Positions 1-12,660 of a stretch of DNA of 64,000 nt are shown piece after piece. This stretch comes from Cricetomys ansorgei (Eukaryota; Chordata; Mammalia; Rodentia; Nesomyidae). The translations under genes were made by a program, and so were the position numbers. Every line of letters starts with the position of its first letter. Position 1 is the first letter of the stretch. Below the pieces are notes generated by a model that was given only the letters and a program-made list of their open reading frames with translations, searched no databases and had not been told where the DNA came from. The stretch covers positions 1,304,001 to 1,368,000 of the forward strand of contig JAMJFZ010000879.1 in assembly GCA_026225945.1 (NCBI GenBank). Reading direction: 5' to 3'.

Positions 1-397
<397 letters not shown>

Positions 398-1172
398 CTA
401 AGAAAAATAGAAGACAAGAGAACAAAATGCTCATCTTCGGACACTTAGAATTCAGAAACACTGGGGCCCATCTCTGAATGATGAGCATCTGACCACCCCC
501 CCGCCCCCGCCCCCCGGCCTGAGATGGAGAAATGTCATCAACCCCTCCCTCTTCTGATTCCCACCTCCAGCCCGTTCCCCTCGTCTCTCCAGGTTCCCTT
601 TCTTCTTTTCATGATGAGCCCACTTAGCGTCTTTCCCCATCTCTCCCTTTGCCCCTTTCTTGTCTCTTTAACTCTTACTCTTCTTTTTCTTTTGCCCATT
701 TCCTTTTAATCCTTCCCTCATGTTTTTTTCCCATCCGAAGGACACAGTCACTATCACGATTTAAATCTTTTCCTGTCTCATCTGTGAAGGAGGAACTAGA
801 TGTTGAGAGAGCTTCTGTTTACCACCTGCAATGAAATGTCATTTAAAATCTGGATGGGAATTCCCTGTGACTTTTATTTTTATTTTCCTTCTTTTTTTTT
901 TTGTATCTGACCAAATGATTCTGAGAACTTTTTGATTTCGATTTCTATATTTACTTTAGGAGAAGCCTCTAGCTTTATGCCATATTGATACTCATTCCTT
1001 GGAAGCCACCTATGCTTCTAGCTGAAAAGTATGTGCCATTTTGTAGTTGGTCTTGGCACAAAAAGAGTATAATGGTCAGTAAAATAACTCCAAATCTCTC
1101 TAGCCACTTGCATGTTCACGACGCTATGCTTTACCGGTTTCCTCGGGGCCTTCATAGGAAATTTGTTTTCCG

Positions 1173-1504
1173 GTTATAAACTGCTTCGTCATCATCTCCC
1201 TACAGTGCTTTAAATCCTGAGCACATACCACTACTGAGCTCTAATGTGCTGTGCTGTGTCCTTCGGTGGCTGATCTCTCAGGGTCGATGCTGTCTTTTGA
1301 CTTCAATTGACGTCCTCCCCCTCTCCCTCCCTTCCCTTCGTATCACAGGCAGTCTCGGTGGGGACATAAATCTATCCTGGGCTGCTTAGAATTAACCAGA
1401 ATTGAACTGTCTATCTAGCCGGGTGGATTAGTTATAAACTTAGTTATAAACTGGTTCGTCATCATCTCCCTACAGTGCTTTAAAGACTGAGCAGATACCA
1501 CTGC
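1173..1504 (+). repeat. Separated 62 bp direct repeat (1173-1234 and 1443-1504)
   Basis: Two copies share GTTATAAACTG, then TTCGTCATCATCTCCCTACA and GTGCTTTAAA, with only a few mismatches over about 62 bp. They are offset by 270 bp. A shorter echo, TTAGTTATAAAC, occurs twice at about 1428-1452. This looks like a local segmental duplication; the spacer is not itself duplicated and I do not recognise a transposable element in it. Confidence 0.85.
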
Positions 1505-1609
1505 TGCCTGTGCTACACAGCACCAGAAGAAAGGATAATGCTGTGTCACACAAGAGGCCGTTAACACACAGAGAAGAATCTGAGGTTTATTTAGTGTGCT
1601 TTCGCTTAA

Positions 1610-1808
1610 TTTTTAAAGATTTATTCAAAACATTATTGGGGTTTTATGTGTATCTATGCATTGGTCCACGAATGTGAGTGTAGGTGCCCACTGAGGCCAG
1701 AAGAGAGTCCTGCTCCTCTGGAGCTGCAGTAACAGGTGGTCGTGAGCCACGTGACACGGCTGCTGGACTCGAACTCCAGTCCTCTGCCATGGACATCTCT
1801 TTAGCCCC
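1610..1808 (-). mobile_element. B3/B2-type SINE, minus strand
   Basis: Reads as the reverse complement of a B3/B2 SINE. It runs from TTTAAAGATTTATT through GAGGCCAGAAGAG, GAGCTGCAGTAACAGG and GTGAGCCACGTG to a decayed head CATCTCTTTAGCCCC, the remnant of the family's pol III promoter region. It is diverged and inactive. Confidence 0.8.
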
Positions 1809-3210
1809 TTGTTTGATTTTTAAAGGAAAAAAAAAATACAATTACTTCCCAATAGGAAAGAAAGAGCACCTTATTCCCCCTACCCCTGCGAATATAGTCA
1901 GTTGCACTTAATGGCCAAGTTCACAGGAAGGACTTGAATATCTGACTTCCTGAGATAAAAGCAAATACTATGATATAGTATTATGATATAGAAATATGTT
2001 CGTGATTTGATAAGTCATTTTCACAATGCTGTGAGTTCCAATAAAATTATTAGAGAACCAGTAAGGCAGGTTTAGATTTTTTTCCCCCCAGTGACTCCAT
2101 CTTTAACAAAACAGTTCAATAGCTGAATTCTTTCTGGGTTTCCCCTATGAAACAGTAAAAAGGTTTTAGGGTGAATTTTCACTACTTTCCCCTGTTTGAA
2201 GGATGCTTGATCCGCTTTGTATCTTTCATTTAAGCCCAGGGACTTGTAGATATCAGCAAGTACAATATACATGTATGTCTATGGTACCCAGAATTTGTTA
2301 GAGAACAACTTCAGTTGCTTGTACTGCTGCGTGTTCCATTTTCCTTGCTGTGATCAGTTGTCAGGTTACGACTACACAAGGATGCATGATTATTTGATTT
2401 CATCACTAAACACAGTGGAAAATACTACTTACTAAGTTAGTAGTAATTAAGACAGCTTACATAATTAACTTGTAAATGCTGTTCAAAATACAAATTCATG
2501 AGGTAGCAATGGAAACATACTAGCTCAAGAAAAATAGAAAAAGAAAAGCATCAATTACTCAAATGACATCATAGAATCTCCTGTATGAATACTCATAGGC
2601 AGAATTTTAGTTATGCACATGAGAAATCTTAAGTAAGCTTTAACTTGACATCATGATTACGGTACCACTTCTTTGAAGCTGGAGTTTACTTATCTCAGGC
2701 TCAAATCAATACCAGACAGCATGGTATCTTTCTAGCAAAACTCAGCCAAATTCCAAATTTCATTTCAAATCCCTTAATATTTCAGAATAATTCAACTTAT
2801 TCTTTCTAAAAATGACTGGCAAGAATAATAAAAAGGGATCCAAATTATTTCCATATTTCCTTCTGTGCTTGGAAAAGTATAAGCCTTTTTCTTAGGTCTC
2901 TAAAAGGAAGGGAGAGGTGTTACAGCAGTTTTTACATATCAGTAATTCTTGCAGGAAAAATGTAGCTTCAGTTTCTTAGCTAGAAAGCAAGGTGAAATTA
3001 TCTCCAAAGTACAGTATAGTATATTCTACATGTTAATACACACAAATCTTCATGTGTTAAGACAACTACAAGTATATGTTCAGATAACATAAGAAAATAT
3101 TTTATTGTGCTGTCTTTTGTGGATTTGGGCACCAAAAAAACCACTTTTTCCTCTCACGTGTCTTTTCTTACATTGCTGAAATTATCAGAATTATAAATAG
3201 AGAGAAACAG

Positions 3211-3420
3211 GTGCCAGAGAGATGGATCAGCAGGTAAGAACACTTGCTGCTCTTGCTAAGAACCCAGGTTCAGTGCCTGGCACACCCAAATGGTTGTCAG
3301 CCTAGTTCCAGGGAATCCCACAAACTTTTCTGTCCTCTCCAAACACTAGCCATACACATGGTAACTAACATACATATAGATAATGAGTCAATACATAAGT
3401 AAGAATAAATAAATATTAAG
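3211..3420 (+). mobile_element. B2/B3-type SINE, plus strand
   Basis: Starts with GTGCCAGAGAGATGGATCAG and continues with the tRNA-derived segment (AAGAACACTTGCTGCTCTTG, then CCCAGGTTCAG). It ends in an AATAAATA-rich tail. It lies antisense to Ppp3ca inside intron 5. Confidence 0.8.
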
Positions 3421-4055
3421 AAACAGAGAAATGCAACTTTATTCCTGCGATGTAGCACTGCCAGTATTACTATATTATTTTATGAAAAGGACACAGTACA
3501 CTTCCTCAGTTCCACCTAAGTTACCCTTCCACTGGGAAGCAATCGTGACAGTGAACTCCACGTGAAGTATACTTCTGAAACCTTCCTCTGTTTTTCATCC
3601 AGTTACCCAATGCAGTCACTACAATATTATCTTTGCCTTTGCTGCATTCTGACTTAAATATTTTATGTTGCAAGAACAACAACAAAACCATCATAATAAG
3701 GACATTGTAAAGGTCAAGTTGTGCTATTTTCTCCAAGGACCTAGCAACTTTTCCAACGTAAAATATCATGAATATACGATGAAGTATCAGAAAAAAGGAA
3801 AATGAAACCACCTGCATGCTTTGGAGAGCAAATATATGATATTTTTAATGATGAGTGCCACATGCTTAGTCAGACCCCAAAGCTCTAGAGATGTATCTTT
3901 CCTTCTAAAAATCCAGTTAAAGTCAGGGAGATATGAGTACATTCAGTTGTTTTAATTGAGAAGATGCACGTGATGACAAAGGCGGGGTAGTTAACGTCTT
4001 CCAGAGGTTGCTAAAGGACAGAGGAGGAGAAGACTTGGACAAGAACAGAGCTTAC

Positions 4056-4201
4056 TTTTCTGATGTCATCCAGAGTGTTGATCTCTGGGGACAAACCGCC
4101 ATGTACACACAGGAACTGTTGGTTCATCAGCGCAGCCAAGGGAAGGCAATCGAAGGCATCCATACAGGCATCATAAACACGTTCTGAATACTTTATTTTA
4201 C
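4056..4201 (-). CDS. Ppp3ca: Ppp3ca coding exon 5 (residues ~167-214)
   Basis: This 146 bp exon holds two bases completing the split Cys codon and then 48 codons. It starts [20 protein letters not shown] and ends [10 protein letters not shown]. The [11 protein letters not shown] stretch carries His199, a zinc ligand of the active site. The acceptor is AAAG before GTAAAATAAAG, with a pyrimidine stretch interrupted by CACCACG, so it looks weaker than its neighbours. The exon also begins with GTAAAA, which resembles a donor but sits on the exon side of the acceptor. The donor is AAAA then GTAAGC. The flanking introns are phase 1 and phase 0. The start is fixed by the match to exon 4's terminal T and by uninterrupted family identity from that point; upstream sequence in the same frame is open but shows no calcineurin similarity. 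Confidence 0.97.
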
Positions 4202-4779
4202 CTTTGAAACGTGGTGAGAAGCAAAAATTTACTCTCATGCTTTTATGATGAGGACCATTTAATTGAAATTGCTTTGTTTCTTTGCAATGTTTTCTTGCCA
4301 GGATAGTGAGAATGTGAGCCACCAAAACATAATCAATATGATGTCTAATACTCATAGATTTAACCTTCATAGATAATATTTTTTTATTTCTGTCATTTAT
4401 TCATGTTGTTTATTTTTTATAATCTTTTTGTTTAGTGGATACAAAACATTTTCTATAATTACAAGAAAGTGGAAGATAACAGAAAGAGACATAAATCTAG
4501 TTAATAGTCCCATAATATTTCGTAGAAAAGCATCTGCCAAGAATCTTTCTGAAGCTCTTTCTGCCTCACAGAGTTCTACATTCTCCAAGTATTATAAAAA
4601 TATATTTTAAATGAAATTATGTATTCTTAAAACCATCCATGTTTACAAAGATAACATGAAGTAATGTTATTTAAAGCCTTTGACCTTTATGCAGAGAATA
4701 ATAGTATAATAAGCTTTTATTCATCAGTTAAGGTGACAATTTACTAGAGAAGACAAGGAAAAAGTCCCAGTATACTTAC
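4202..4779 (-). other. Ppp3ca: Ppp3ca intron 4 (578 bp)
   Basis: Phase 1 intron, by far the shortest complete intron here and strongly AT-rich. No repeat or SINE is seen. Retention would introduce an early in-frame stop after exon 4. Confidence 0.92.
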
Positions 4780-4891
4780 ATTCTTGTTTAAATGTGAAAT
4801 ACTCTGTTAGATGTCTACATTCATGATTTCCACGAAGTAAAAACAGTGTTTTGGGGTAAAGAATTTTCAAGGCCCACAAATACAGCACACA
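4780..4891 (-). CDS. Ppp3ca: Ppp3ca coding exon 4 (residues ~129-165)
   Basis: This 112 bp exon has 37 codons plus the first base of a split Cys codon. It reads [15 protein letters not shown], then the LLRGNHECR motif, then [11 protein letters not shown]. The third metallophosphatase signature is here: Asn150 is a zinc ligand and His151 is the proposed general acid for phosphate hydrolysis (family knowledge). The acceptor follows a good pyrimidine tract ending TTTTCCCTCAG, and the donor is AAT then GTAAGTATA. Intron 3 is phase 0 and intron 4 phase 1. If the short downstream intron were retained, translation would add a run of unrelated residues and stop, truncating the enzyme just after the GNHE motif. 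The exon lies 578 bp from exon 5, much closer than any other pair in the window. Confidence 0.97.
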
Positions 4892-5079
4892 CTGAGGGAA
4901 AACAGACACAAAATAAGCATCGTCCAGTATACGCTTGCATTTCGTCACTTAACATGAACTCAATCTGCTATCATGGCCGACATCGTCAACCTAGGGGGAT
5001 ACTCGGAAACAAACGGAATACAACTTAAGGCACCACTTCCACCAGCTGTCTGTCTTTTGGCATCTGATTAATCTTAAGT

Positions 5080-5255
5080 TACATTCGTTTACTGGTGTGT
5101 GCACATGTGTGTACATGCACCTGAGTGGAGGTCAGTGGACTACTTACTGGAGTCAGCTCTCTTCTCCCACCATGTGGGTCACTCATAGATGGGACTCAGG
5201 TCAGGCAGGACAGTAAGTGTCTTTACCCGCTGGGCCTTGTTCTTGGCCCTTAGCT
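5080..5255 (-). mobile_element. B3-type SINE remnant, minus strand
   Basis: A GTGTGCACATG tract is followed by GAGTGGAGGTCAGTGGAC, CCCACCATGTGGGTC and a decayed CTTTACCCGCTGGGCC head. This is the reverse complement of the B3 family layout. Confidence 0.65.
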
Positions 5256-6479
5256 TGTCTTTTATTTCACTGCCTTTGCGGTACAGAGCGCAGCCAGAAT
5301 TTTTCCTTTATTTAAATATATAATTAAGTCGAAGGGTAGGGAGTCTCACCCCATTCGCTACTAATGAATAGGGAATGCATTCCTTGCACCTTAAAACTCT
5401 CCAATTAGTTAATTGGACAGTACAGGTTATGTAGCTATGATGGCTAGCTGTGCATGGTCCAGGTTTGGAATAAATCTTCACTGACACAATCTTTATAGAA
5501 GATGAGGTATAATAAGTGGAACAATCAAGTATTAATACCAACATTATCCTCAAGTGGCATTCATTAAGAATCCACAGAGAGCAGAAAACAATTCTTTGAA
5601 ACACAAGCCCGCTGTCTCCTCTTCATGAAGTTTCTGTTCTCAAAATGAAATCAAGGAAGAGAAATCACAGAAATATGGATGGATCAGACGCTGATTACTA
5701 AAGAAACACATAATATTTACACTTCATTCACCAGTCTTCCCACATACAGTGGGCACTGGTTAATCCTAGAGAGAAAACTGCTAGGAAACGTATCTGTTGG
5801 ATATCTGTGAAGGATATTCACCTGTAACTTCTGTGACCATGTATCAAAGTGTGGAAACAATTGTACTTGAACATACTGCCCAGGGGTTTTGAGAAAATAC
5901 TAATTAAGGAGAAAAGTGCAGATTACTGTAATGTTCTGACAACATGGCATCTTCAAATACGAAAGGGTGATTGAAGTAAACAAAAACAACGGCTTGGCAT
6001 TAGTTTATGTCTGTGTGTGAATGTGTGCTACCTTGGTTAATTTTCTAATTATAGTCATTAGCTAAAGTTCATGTGATTGAGATGTTAGCATATCTGAAGA
6101 GCTGACCAACTGTCCGCCATTAGCGACCCTTGAAGCAGCAGGGCCCTCCATGTAAACGAAGCTCCCTGCCATCACAGCAAGGAGTGAGGCAGCTAATGAG
6201 TCCTTGCTATGAAGCCTGTTTCACAACTACACTTACATGTTTAAATAAAAGGTGTTCGTATTATTCAAATCTGCCTCGTATTTTAGATAAAGGGCCATGG
6301 GTGTCAATGAGAGGACTGGTACCAGTTCAGAATTTTAAAGATTGTCCCTTGATGTGATGCATATGTATACACACATATGACTGCAAGTTGGAGAGTAAGT
6401 TAGAACATCTAATTGGAGGAGGTACGGTCATATGGAGGGATGGTTATATAAGGACCCTTTAAATATATGCTAACAGGTG

Positions 6480-7240
6480 CTTAGAAACAGCTTTTGCTAA
6501 AAAGCACTAAGGCCTCACTTGGACTCATCAGTCGGCCATAAGTGGGACAGAACCCTGGCATCCCTGTCTGCATTTTGCACTGTTGGCTGGGTCTTGAATC
6601 TTTAGGTTAGAATCCTAACTTAACTCTGCTTAACTCTGCACAAAGGCATGGTAATCACTCAAGCCTGGATAAAGCCAGTACTAGTAGCCTATCCCAACTG
6701 CCTTGATGGATGAAGGTACAAAGGTGACAGTAACTGAAGCATCTTACTGTCAGGTTTTACCATGTCGTGGGGTTCAGCCATTGTCCTAAAGCTGCAGTTA
6801 CACTGGCTTCTAGGAACACCAGTGCTTCTGCAACATATTAGCCTTTGATGAGTTCACCCTCAAGCAGAGGCAATCACTGCAGGGAAACTGGATTGTTCTC
6901 TTAAGCAGCAGAACAACAGAGACTAGCTGAGCAAGCAACAGGAACACCTTGCAAAGCAAGATCTGATATAATGGTCAACCAGACCTCACACTGGGAACTG
7001 CTTGCTCCTGCATGCCACGTGCCCCTCCTCCAATTCTCCCTCTACTTCAACTTGAAACTCCTGTCAACATCCTGGAGACTGACTTGGGTCATGGAATCCT
7101 TATTCTGTTCCTCTCCCTAGTGAGCTGTTGCTTAAAAGTCTGTTTTCTGCCTTTTACCCCTACTCTCCTTAACTGGACAATCATGGCAGGTGGCTCCTGG
7201 ACCTAGTCTGTTGGGACTCTGGCTAAGGCTTTTACCTTAG
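6480..7240. other. Unassigned, possibly decayed LTR-type sequence
   Basis: This stretch is less AT-rich than its surroundings and has no coding potential. Its texture, with many CTGG/CAGG words and a TGTTGGGACTCTGGCTAAGG segment near the end, suggests an old LTR or other transposon fragment. I cannot name a family and see no clear terminal repeats. It could also be unique intron sequence. Confidence 0.2.
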
Positions 7241-7894
7241 ATTTTAGAGCACAAGCACTACTGAAATTCTGATCCTGGGTGTGTGTCATTAACAGTTCAA
7301 GTGAGAACGCATAGAATCTTTCTAGTACAGATTTTTTAAAAAAAATTTTGAATATGACACACTTGATACACGTCACATAAAACTCTATGAAATTTTATAT
7401 ATGTTCACCCCATGAGACTGATATGTAGAACTAAGAAACTACAACACTCTCTTGTGTTCCTTCCTGGTCAATAACTTTTTAACCAATTTCTGTCTTCTTT
7501 AGATTCATTTTTTTCCCCTATAACAATTTATTTTACAACAAAGAAATTATTTCTCCATCTAAAATCTAAACTGCATTTTTGTAAGTCCACTCAACCCCCA
7601 GACTAGAGGAATCATATCTTAAGATGTACTTTTTTAAAATTTTGTACAGCTGGTAAAGAAGTTATTCTAATACTGGCATGTAGCTTTTTAACTTTACCCC
7701 TCTAGTCTTTTAATTACTGTAATTCTTTCATAACTGAAACCTGAAAGATATTCAGAAAAGTTAGGGTAAACATTCCCAGTATTCATATACACACATTTAA
7801 AACGATGCAAGACACAATTCCTTTATGGTTGTAAAGTATTGAGCATGTACGTGGTAGACATTTGGGGTATAGTAACCCCATCTCTGCAAAAGCA

Positions 7895-8100
7895 AAGTTG
7901 GGAAAAAAGAGAAAGAGGAGGGGGACAATAAACAAGATAAAGAGGCAGAGAAAATAAGTAGAGAAGGGGAAGAAAAAAAAAAAAGGAAGAAAAATAACTC
8001 AATTTTCCAAATTCTTGGCTCAAAGTGTTCTAAAAGTGGGAGTCATTTTTTTTCTCACATATTCTTTTTCTTTTCTCCTTTTTTTTTCCCTTTTCTCCTG
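7895..8100. repeat. Purine tract facing pyrimidine tract (imperfect inverted repeat)
   Basis: A purine-rich run (about 7900-7996, including A12 flanked by GGGGAAG and GGAAG) is followed about 65 bp later by a pyrimidine-rich run (8046-8099) whose reverse complement has the same order of G and A blocks. The arms at about 7962-7996 and 8063-8099 could pair in single-stranded DNA or RNA. Confidence 0.6.
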
Positions 8101-10106
8101 TGGCAAGCATAGAATATCTTCCAAACAACAAATAAAACCACAAACAGAGCCAGAATGGAAGAAATGGCACAGCCAATGAAAGGGCAGGAGTAGATCAGAG
8201 AGGGGGGCCCTGCCAGCCTTCACCCTCAGCATCTGGTGGGAGACATTTGCCAAGCGCAGCACGGGCTTGCTGCCAGATGCTTTGTTGTATAAAGTTCCCA
8301 CATTCTGAAAAGTTGAAGATCTTTAACAAAATCATGACTTGAAATTCCTTTTAAAGAAGTACAGACTCATGAAAATGACCGGAACCAAATGAAGCAAGGG
8401 AAATCGATGTCGCTCAGGTAAGGACTGTTTACATCTGAGTGATGGAAGTCAGCGTTTCACTGTCTGAGTTTGTTAAGGTAGAGAGAGCACAAGGTTACAT
8501 GGACCTTTCTGCATGGTAAGAGGTAAATGAGCTGTACCAATCACATCGATCATCTTATCACTGCTACTGTTAGCTAAGCCAGCATTTACGACTTCCGTTT
8601 ACTCAATGTGAAAGTCTGCACCGAGTGCCATCGCAGACAAGGCTTTTGCTAATTTATGACTCATTCCTAATAATGCAACGCGAAGGGTGCTGTCCTCTTA
8701 GTTCACTTGGTTCACTGATAATAACAGTGTAATAATTTACTTAGTAATTTAGCCTTTTAAGATGGGCCGTCTCCTTGCAAAACTGCATAGAATTCTTAGG
8801 AATTGCAAAAGAGAATTGGAGGCTAGGAAGTCAAAAGGAGATTACTGTTTTATATACTGGTCAGCTCCCTGCATGGCACCGTACCCACCGTTGCCCCAAA
8901 CCTTTTCTAATCAAAAGGAACGCTTCTCTGTCGTGGATGGCTGAGTGTAGGTTATATGAGCTTGGAAAGGATTCCAAACCCCTGCAATTCGGAATATGGC
9001 CTCTCTAAACATCATTTGTCTGGTCTGACAAGCACACCGGGAAGTGGCAGTTGCGTATCAATGCACTGTCAGGACCTCTGGCTACCAGGAGACAGCCAGA
9101 TGATGTCTTCCTCAAGCCAGTGGCCCCGTTTTGTCACCTCTGTCATGTGTTCTACTGCTCGTTATTTTCAGGCAGCAGCACGAAATGATTCCTGGCTTGC
9201 TGTGGTTCGTTCTGGTCCACAAGTTCACAGCTAATAAACACAACAACTTTTCACACTTCAATGTGCTGGGGAGGACTGGGACGAGGTCGAGGTCTCGATG
9301 CAGGCAGAACAGGAGAGGCTCACTGCAAAACCCGATGCACTGCAAAATGCTGCTAAGAGCCTAATGAAGTAAACGGAAGGAAAAGGCTGTGCAAGGCTCC
9401 GTTTGCAGATCCCTGGCTTTGCCTAGGGTCTGTAGAGAAACAGACCCAGCTGTGGACCTACCTATATACATATGCTTGATCAAAGAGATTAGGCAGGGTA
9501 ATGCAATCAGCAGAAAGAGGGAAGTCTGTTGTAAGACAAATTATGGTTGAGAACAAAATTACTTCTTTCATCGCTACTCAAAAGCTGGCTTGTTTGGGGG
9601 AACGATTTCTAATCATGGCAAAAAAAGGAAAAGTAAGGTTAGTCAGGGTGAGGAGGGGGAATGAAAAAATGAGCAGTCTGTGCTGTCCACAGCATGCTAC
9701 CCAGAGCCTACAACTGGAGTCAGTAGAGTCTGTTAGCAATAGGATCTGTTCTTCAAAGCTGATTTGTTAGGAAGTAAGTGTAGGCATCCCTCTTCACTGT
9801 AAGCATAACTTTAGGAGAATACCTGCAGTGTAACCCTGAGTCAGGGGTCTAAAACCTCATGAAACCTGGTAGATGACACATACCAGAAAACTAAACTCTT
9901 ATTCTAGTTTAACTAAGCCAACAAGCTCACACATGCAGAGACTATTCTCTATCTGATGATTTAACCCTCAGAAGAGGGAGCTTGTGTATCCATGTGTGCA
10001 CATATGTGAATGTGTAGGACTCTGTGTGAGCTTCTGTATTCTGGTGTGTATTTATTTCTTCAGGTACACTTGATGAATACACGGTGACCAGGGTTTGGGA
10101 CAGTGG

Positions 10107-10255
10107 AAAGAGTACAGCCTTGGAATCCTAGACCCTCTCTCAGCCTTAGTGTCAACAATTTGAAAGGAAAGTACTCATAGATTCCTCCCAAGGCTGGGAG
10201 GAATGAATGAGATCGAGTTTACCAACTGACAGCACTTACAGCATGCCAACAATGC
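10107..10255 (+). mobile_element. MIR-like fragment, plus strand
   Basis: AGAGTACAGCCTTGGAATCC, then CTCTCAGCCTTAGTGTC, then an AATGAATGAGAT block and GCACTTACAGCATGCC follow the order of a MIR core and 3' region. Heavily diverged. Confidence 0.5.
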
Positions 10256-10821
10256 CAGCTTCATTACTCCAAAATATCTTGAAATCTTCATAGTAAGCGT
10301 ATTTCATATACATGCTTGTTCTGTTTTAATATGCCAATCATATCACAGATTCTGCAAAGCTACTCACAGGACACGGTCAGAGCAAAATGGTTAATACTAC
10401 AGATGAAACATTTCATCATTTCCATGTATATGTACAAAGTCCATGGGTCTGTATGCTCAGTTTAATGGAGAACCATTTTTTGAAGACGGAGTTTTTGACA
10501 AATGAATTTCAGAGCTTTTTCATGTCCTGTGAGGCCTCCATTCAACATGGCACCAGCATTTATTTGGGTATTTTCATCTTTGAATGAATTTTGATTTCAA
10601 AATGAACATAATAGACAAACATTGCAACTCTCTTACTTCAAATATCTAGACTGACTATAGATCTTTAAAAAAAAATTTAAGAAGGAAGTAAGTGATTTCT
10701 ACTTCTCAAACTTTTTAAAAACTCGAATTTAAAATACTCTAAGTAGAGATACTCTGAATAGTTCACAAGACTTGAGGCTACAGATACAGAACCGTTAATA
10801 GTTTCAGGAAAAACAAACAGA

Positions 10822-10900
10822 ACTGGGGGAGTGTCTCTGTTCTGAAGCTTGCCTAGCATACATGAGGTCCAGTTCAACTCTGAGGACTAAGGCCACAAAA
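10822..10900 (+). mobile_element. ID-type SINE fragment, plus strand
   Basis: CTGGGGGAGTGTCTCTGTTC then GAAGCTTGCCTAGCATACAT and GAGGTCCAGTTCAACTC match the layout of a rodent ID element (tRNA-Ala-derived), followed by a short A-rich end. Diverged. Confidence 0.5.
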
Positions 10901-11114
10901 TCGGGGTGGCAACAAAAACCTGAGCTGAGGACAGCCACCTACGCCAGGGTTGGGTTCTACTTAGATTTTTTTGTGATCACATTTCCTTGTCTAGACTTAT
11001 ATTTCTAGAGCAATGAGATATTTTACATTTCTTCATAGTCTGAACCATAGTGAGCGTGTTCCTGTTTTTCTGTAAAGAAATACTAAAACATGTTTATGTC
11101 CATTTACAAATTGT

Positions 11115-11273
11115 TTATATACACATACAAATATAGTACATGTGTATAGAGACACATATTATATATGTGCACATGCACACACACACACATGTATAAATGC
11201 ATATGCACATAGATACATATACATCTACATATACATAGACACAGAAAGAGAGAGAGAGAGAAAGAGAGAGAGA
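11115..11273 (+). repeat. CA/TA low-complexity tract with GA tail
   Basis: Irregular alternating purine-pyrimidine sequence (ATAC, ATGT, CACACACACA units) to about 11240, then a GA-rich run to 11272. It accounts for an open frame on the minus strand here, which is not a gene. Confidence 0.9.
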
Positions 11274-12092
11274 TTAAACTGCAGGTAACTAAATACTCCA
11301 GATCTTCAACTTGTATGTTTGCGGTTGACATTAAATTTCTGTTTAGTAAATTACTACTAAAATATTTAAGAACATACTTTTTCTTATGAGGACTGTGAAT
11401 AAATAGTATGAGGCTCAGAAAAGTTGACTTGCTGCATAAAGAACCGGGCTCATTTATTTTCATTTTTATTTTTGCTAAAAGCACATAGTGACTAGTATCT
11501 GTGAACTCGAGCTCAAAATTTTCTCTTATGGGAATCCTGTTTTTCAATATATAACTTGGGTCCTCCCTGACACATCCTATTAGGCACCAAGAAGAACAAA
11601 CCTGAGTACAACAGGGTTTTACTTGCTGTTTTTATTTTGAATGTAATTTCTCTTCCCTAAGGCAGAGGTAGACGGGAGGCTAGGGAAGAGCCTCTACTCA
11701 ATGGTTATCTTTTATTCTGTGATCAGTGACTTCGAAAAACACATAGTTAGACGGCAGGTAACAAGATACAGCAGCTGCCAGTGTCCTCACACAGAGACAT
11801 GAATGGAAGTGACCTACTGTCTCACAGTTATAAGTCATAGACATGCAAACTCCAGTCCACGTATACTATCAACTTTGATTAGTTCTTTCAACATGAGATA
11901 GAATCATCCACTGCTGTCATCGATTTTCAAAAATGCAAAACGCCAAAAGACAATATCTTACCATTTATTTGACATTCATCTGCATTAAAAAAAAAACCAT
12001 ACAGGAGAAAGAGAAGTATTTTCCCATAAAGTGTATTAAAGTTGATTGTTTACATCTGGATTTTGACAATCAGCTATAACGCTTGCTTACTA

Positions 12093-12476
<384 letters not shown>

Positions 12477-12549
12477 TTAACAATTCTGTGTAAGATCCTA
12501 TTAAGAAAAGTATTTCTCCTAGGTTACTTCTAACAGTGTCACGGGGTTG

Positions 12550-12660
12550 ATTTCCCTGTGCAGATAAGAAAGGAGGGAAGGACAGGCATAATTACATAGT
12601 TATAGCTGGCATAATCTACATACAAGTGAGGTGTGAATTTAGACCCACTACTGGTACTGG
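12550..12660 (-). mobile_element. Possible MIR fragment, minus strand
   Basis: CCCTGTGCAGATAAGAAAGG then ATTACATAGTTATAGCTGGC and TGTGAATTTAGACCC resembles a reverse-complement MIR in word order only. Weak. Confidence 0.35.

Larger units (their letters stand above)
398..4055 (-). other. Ppp3ca: Ppp3ca intron 5 (3658 bp)
   Basis: Phase 0 intron between exons 5 and 6. It contains a C-rich run at about 496-515, pyrimidine-rich sequence at 540-730, a duplicated 62 bp segment (1173 and 1443), a B3-type SINE on the minus strand (1610-1808) and a B2/B3 SINE on the plus strand (3211-3420). The stretches 1810-3200 and 3421-4055 are AT-rich and I recognise nothing in them. Confidence 0.9.

Noticed and set aside
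2072..2272. 66-codon minus-strand open frame with a fairly protein-like look, considered as an alternative exon
   Set aside because: It does not match calcineurin, and nothing in the surrounding sequence supports an extra exon inside intron 5.
4011..4370. 119-codon open frame covering exon 5 taken as one coding unit
   Set aside because: Only 4056-4201 matches calcineurin; the flanks read through the AG acceptor and GT donor into intron sequence.
11104..11547. 147-codon minus-strand open frame, the longest in the window
   Set aside because: Its C-terminal part is read from the CA/TA/GA low-complexity tract, the rest has no recognised domain, and no splice or promoter context supports it.
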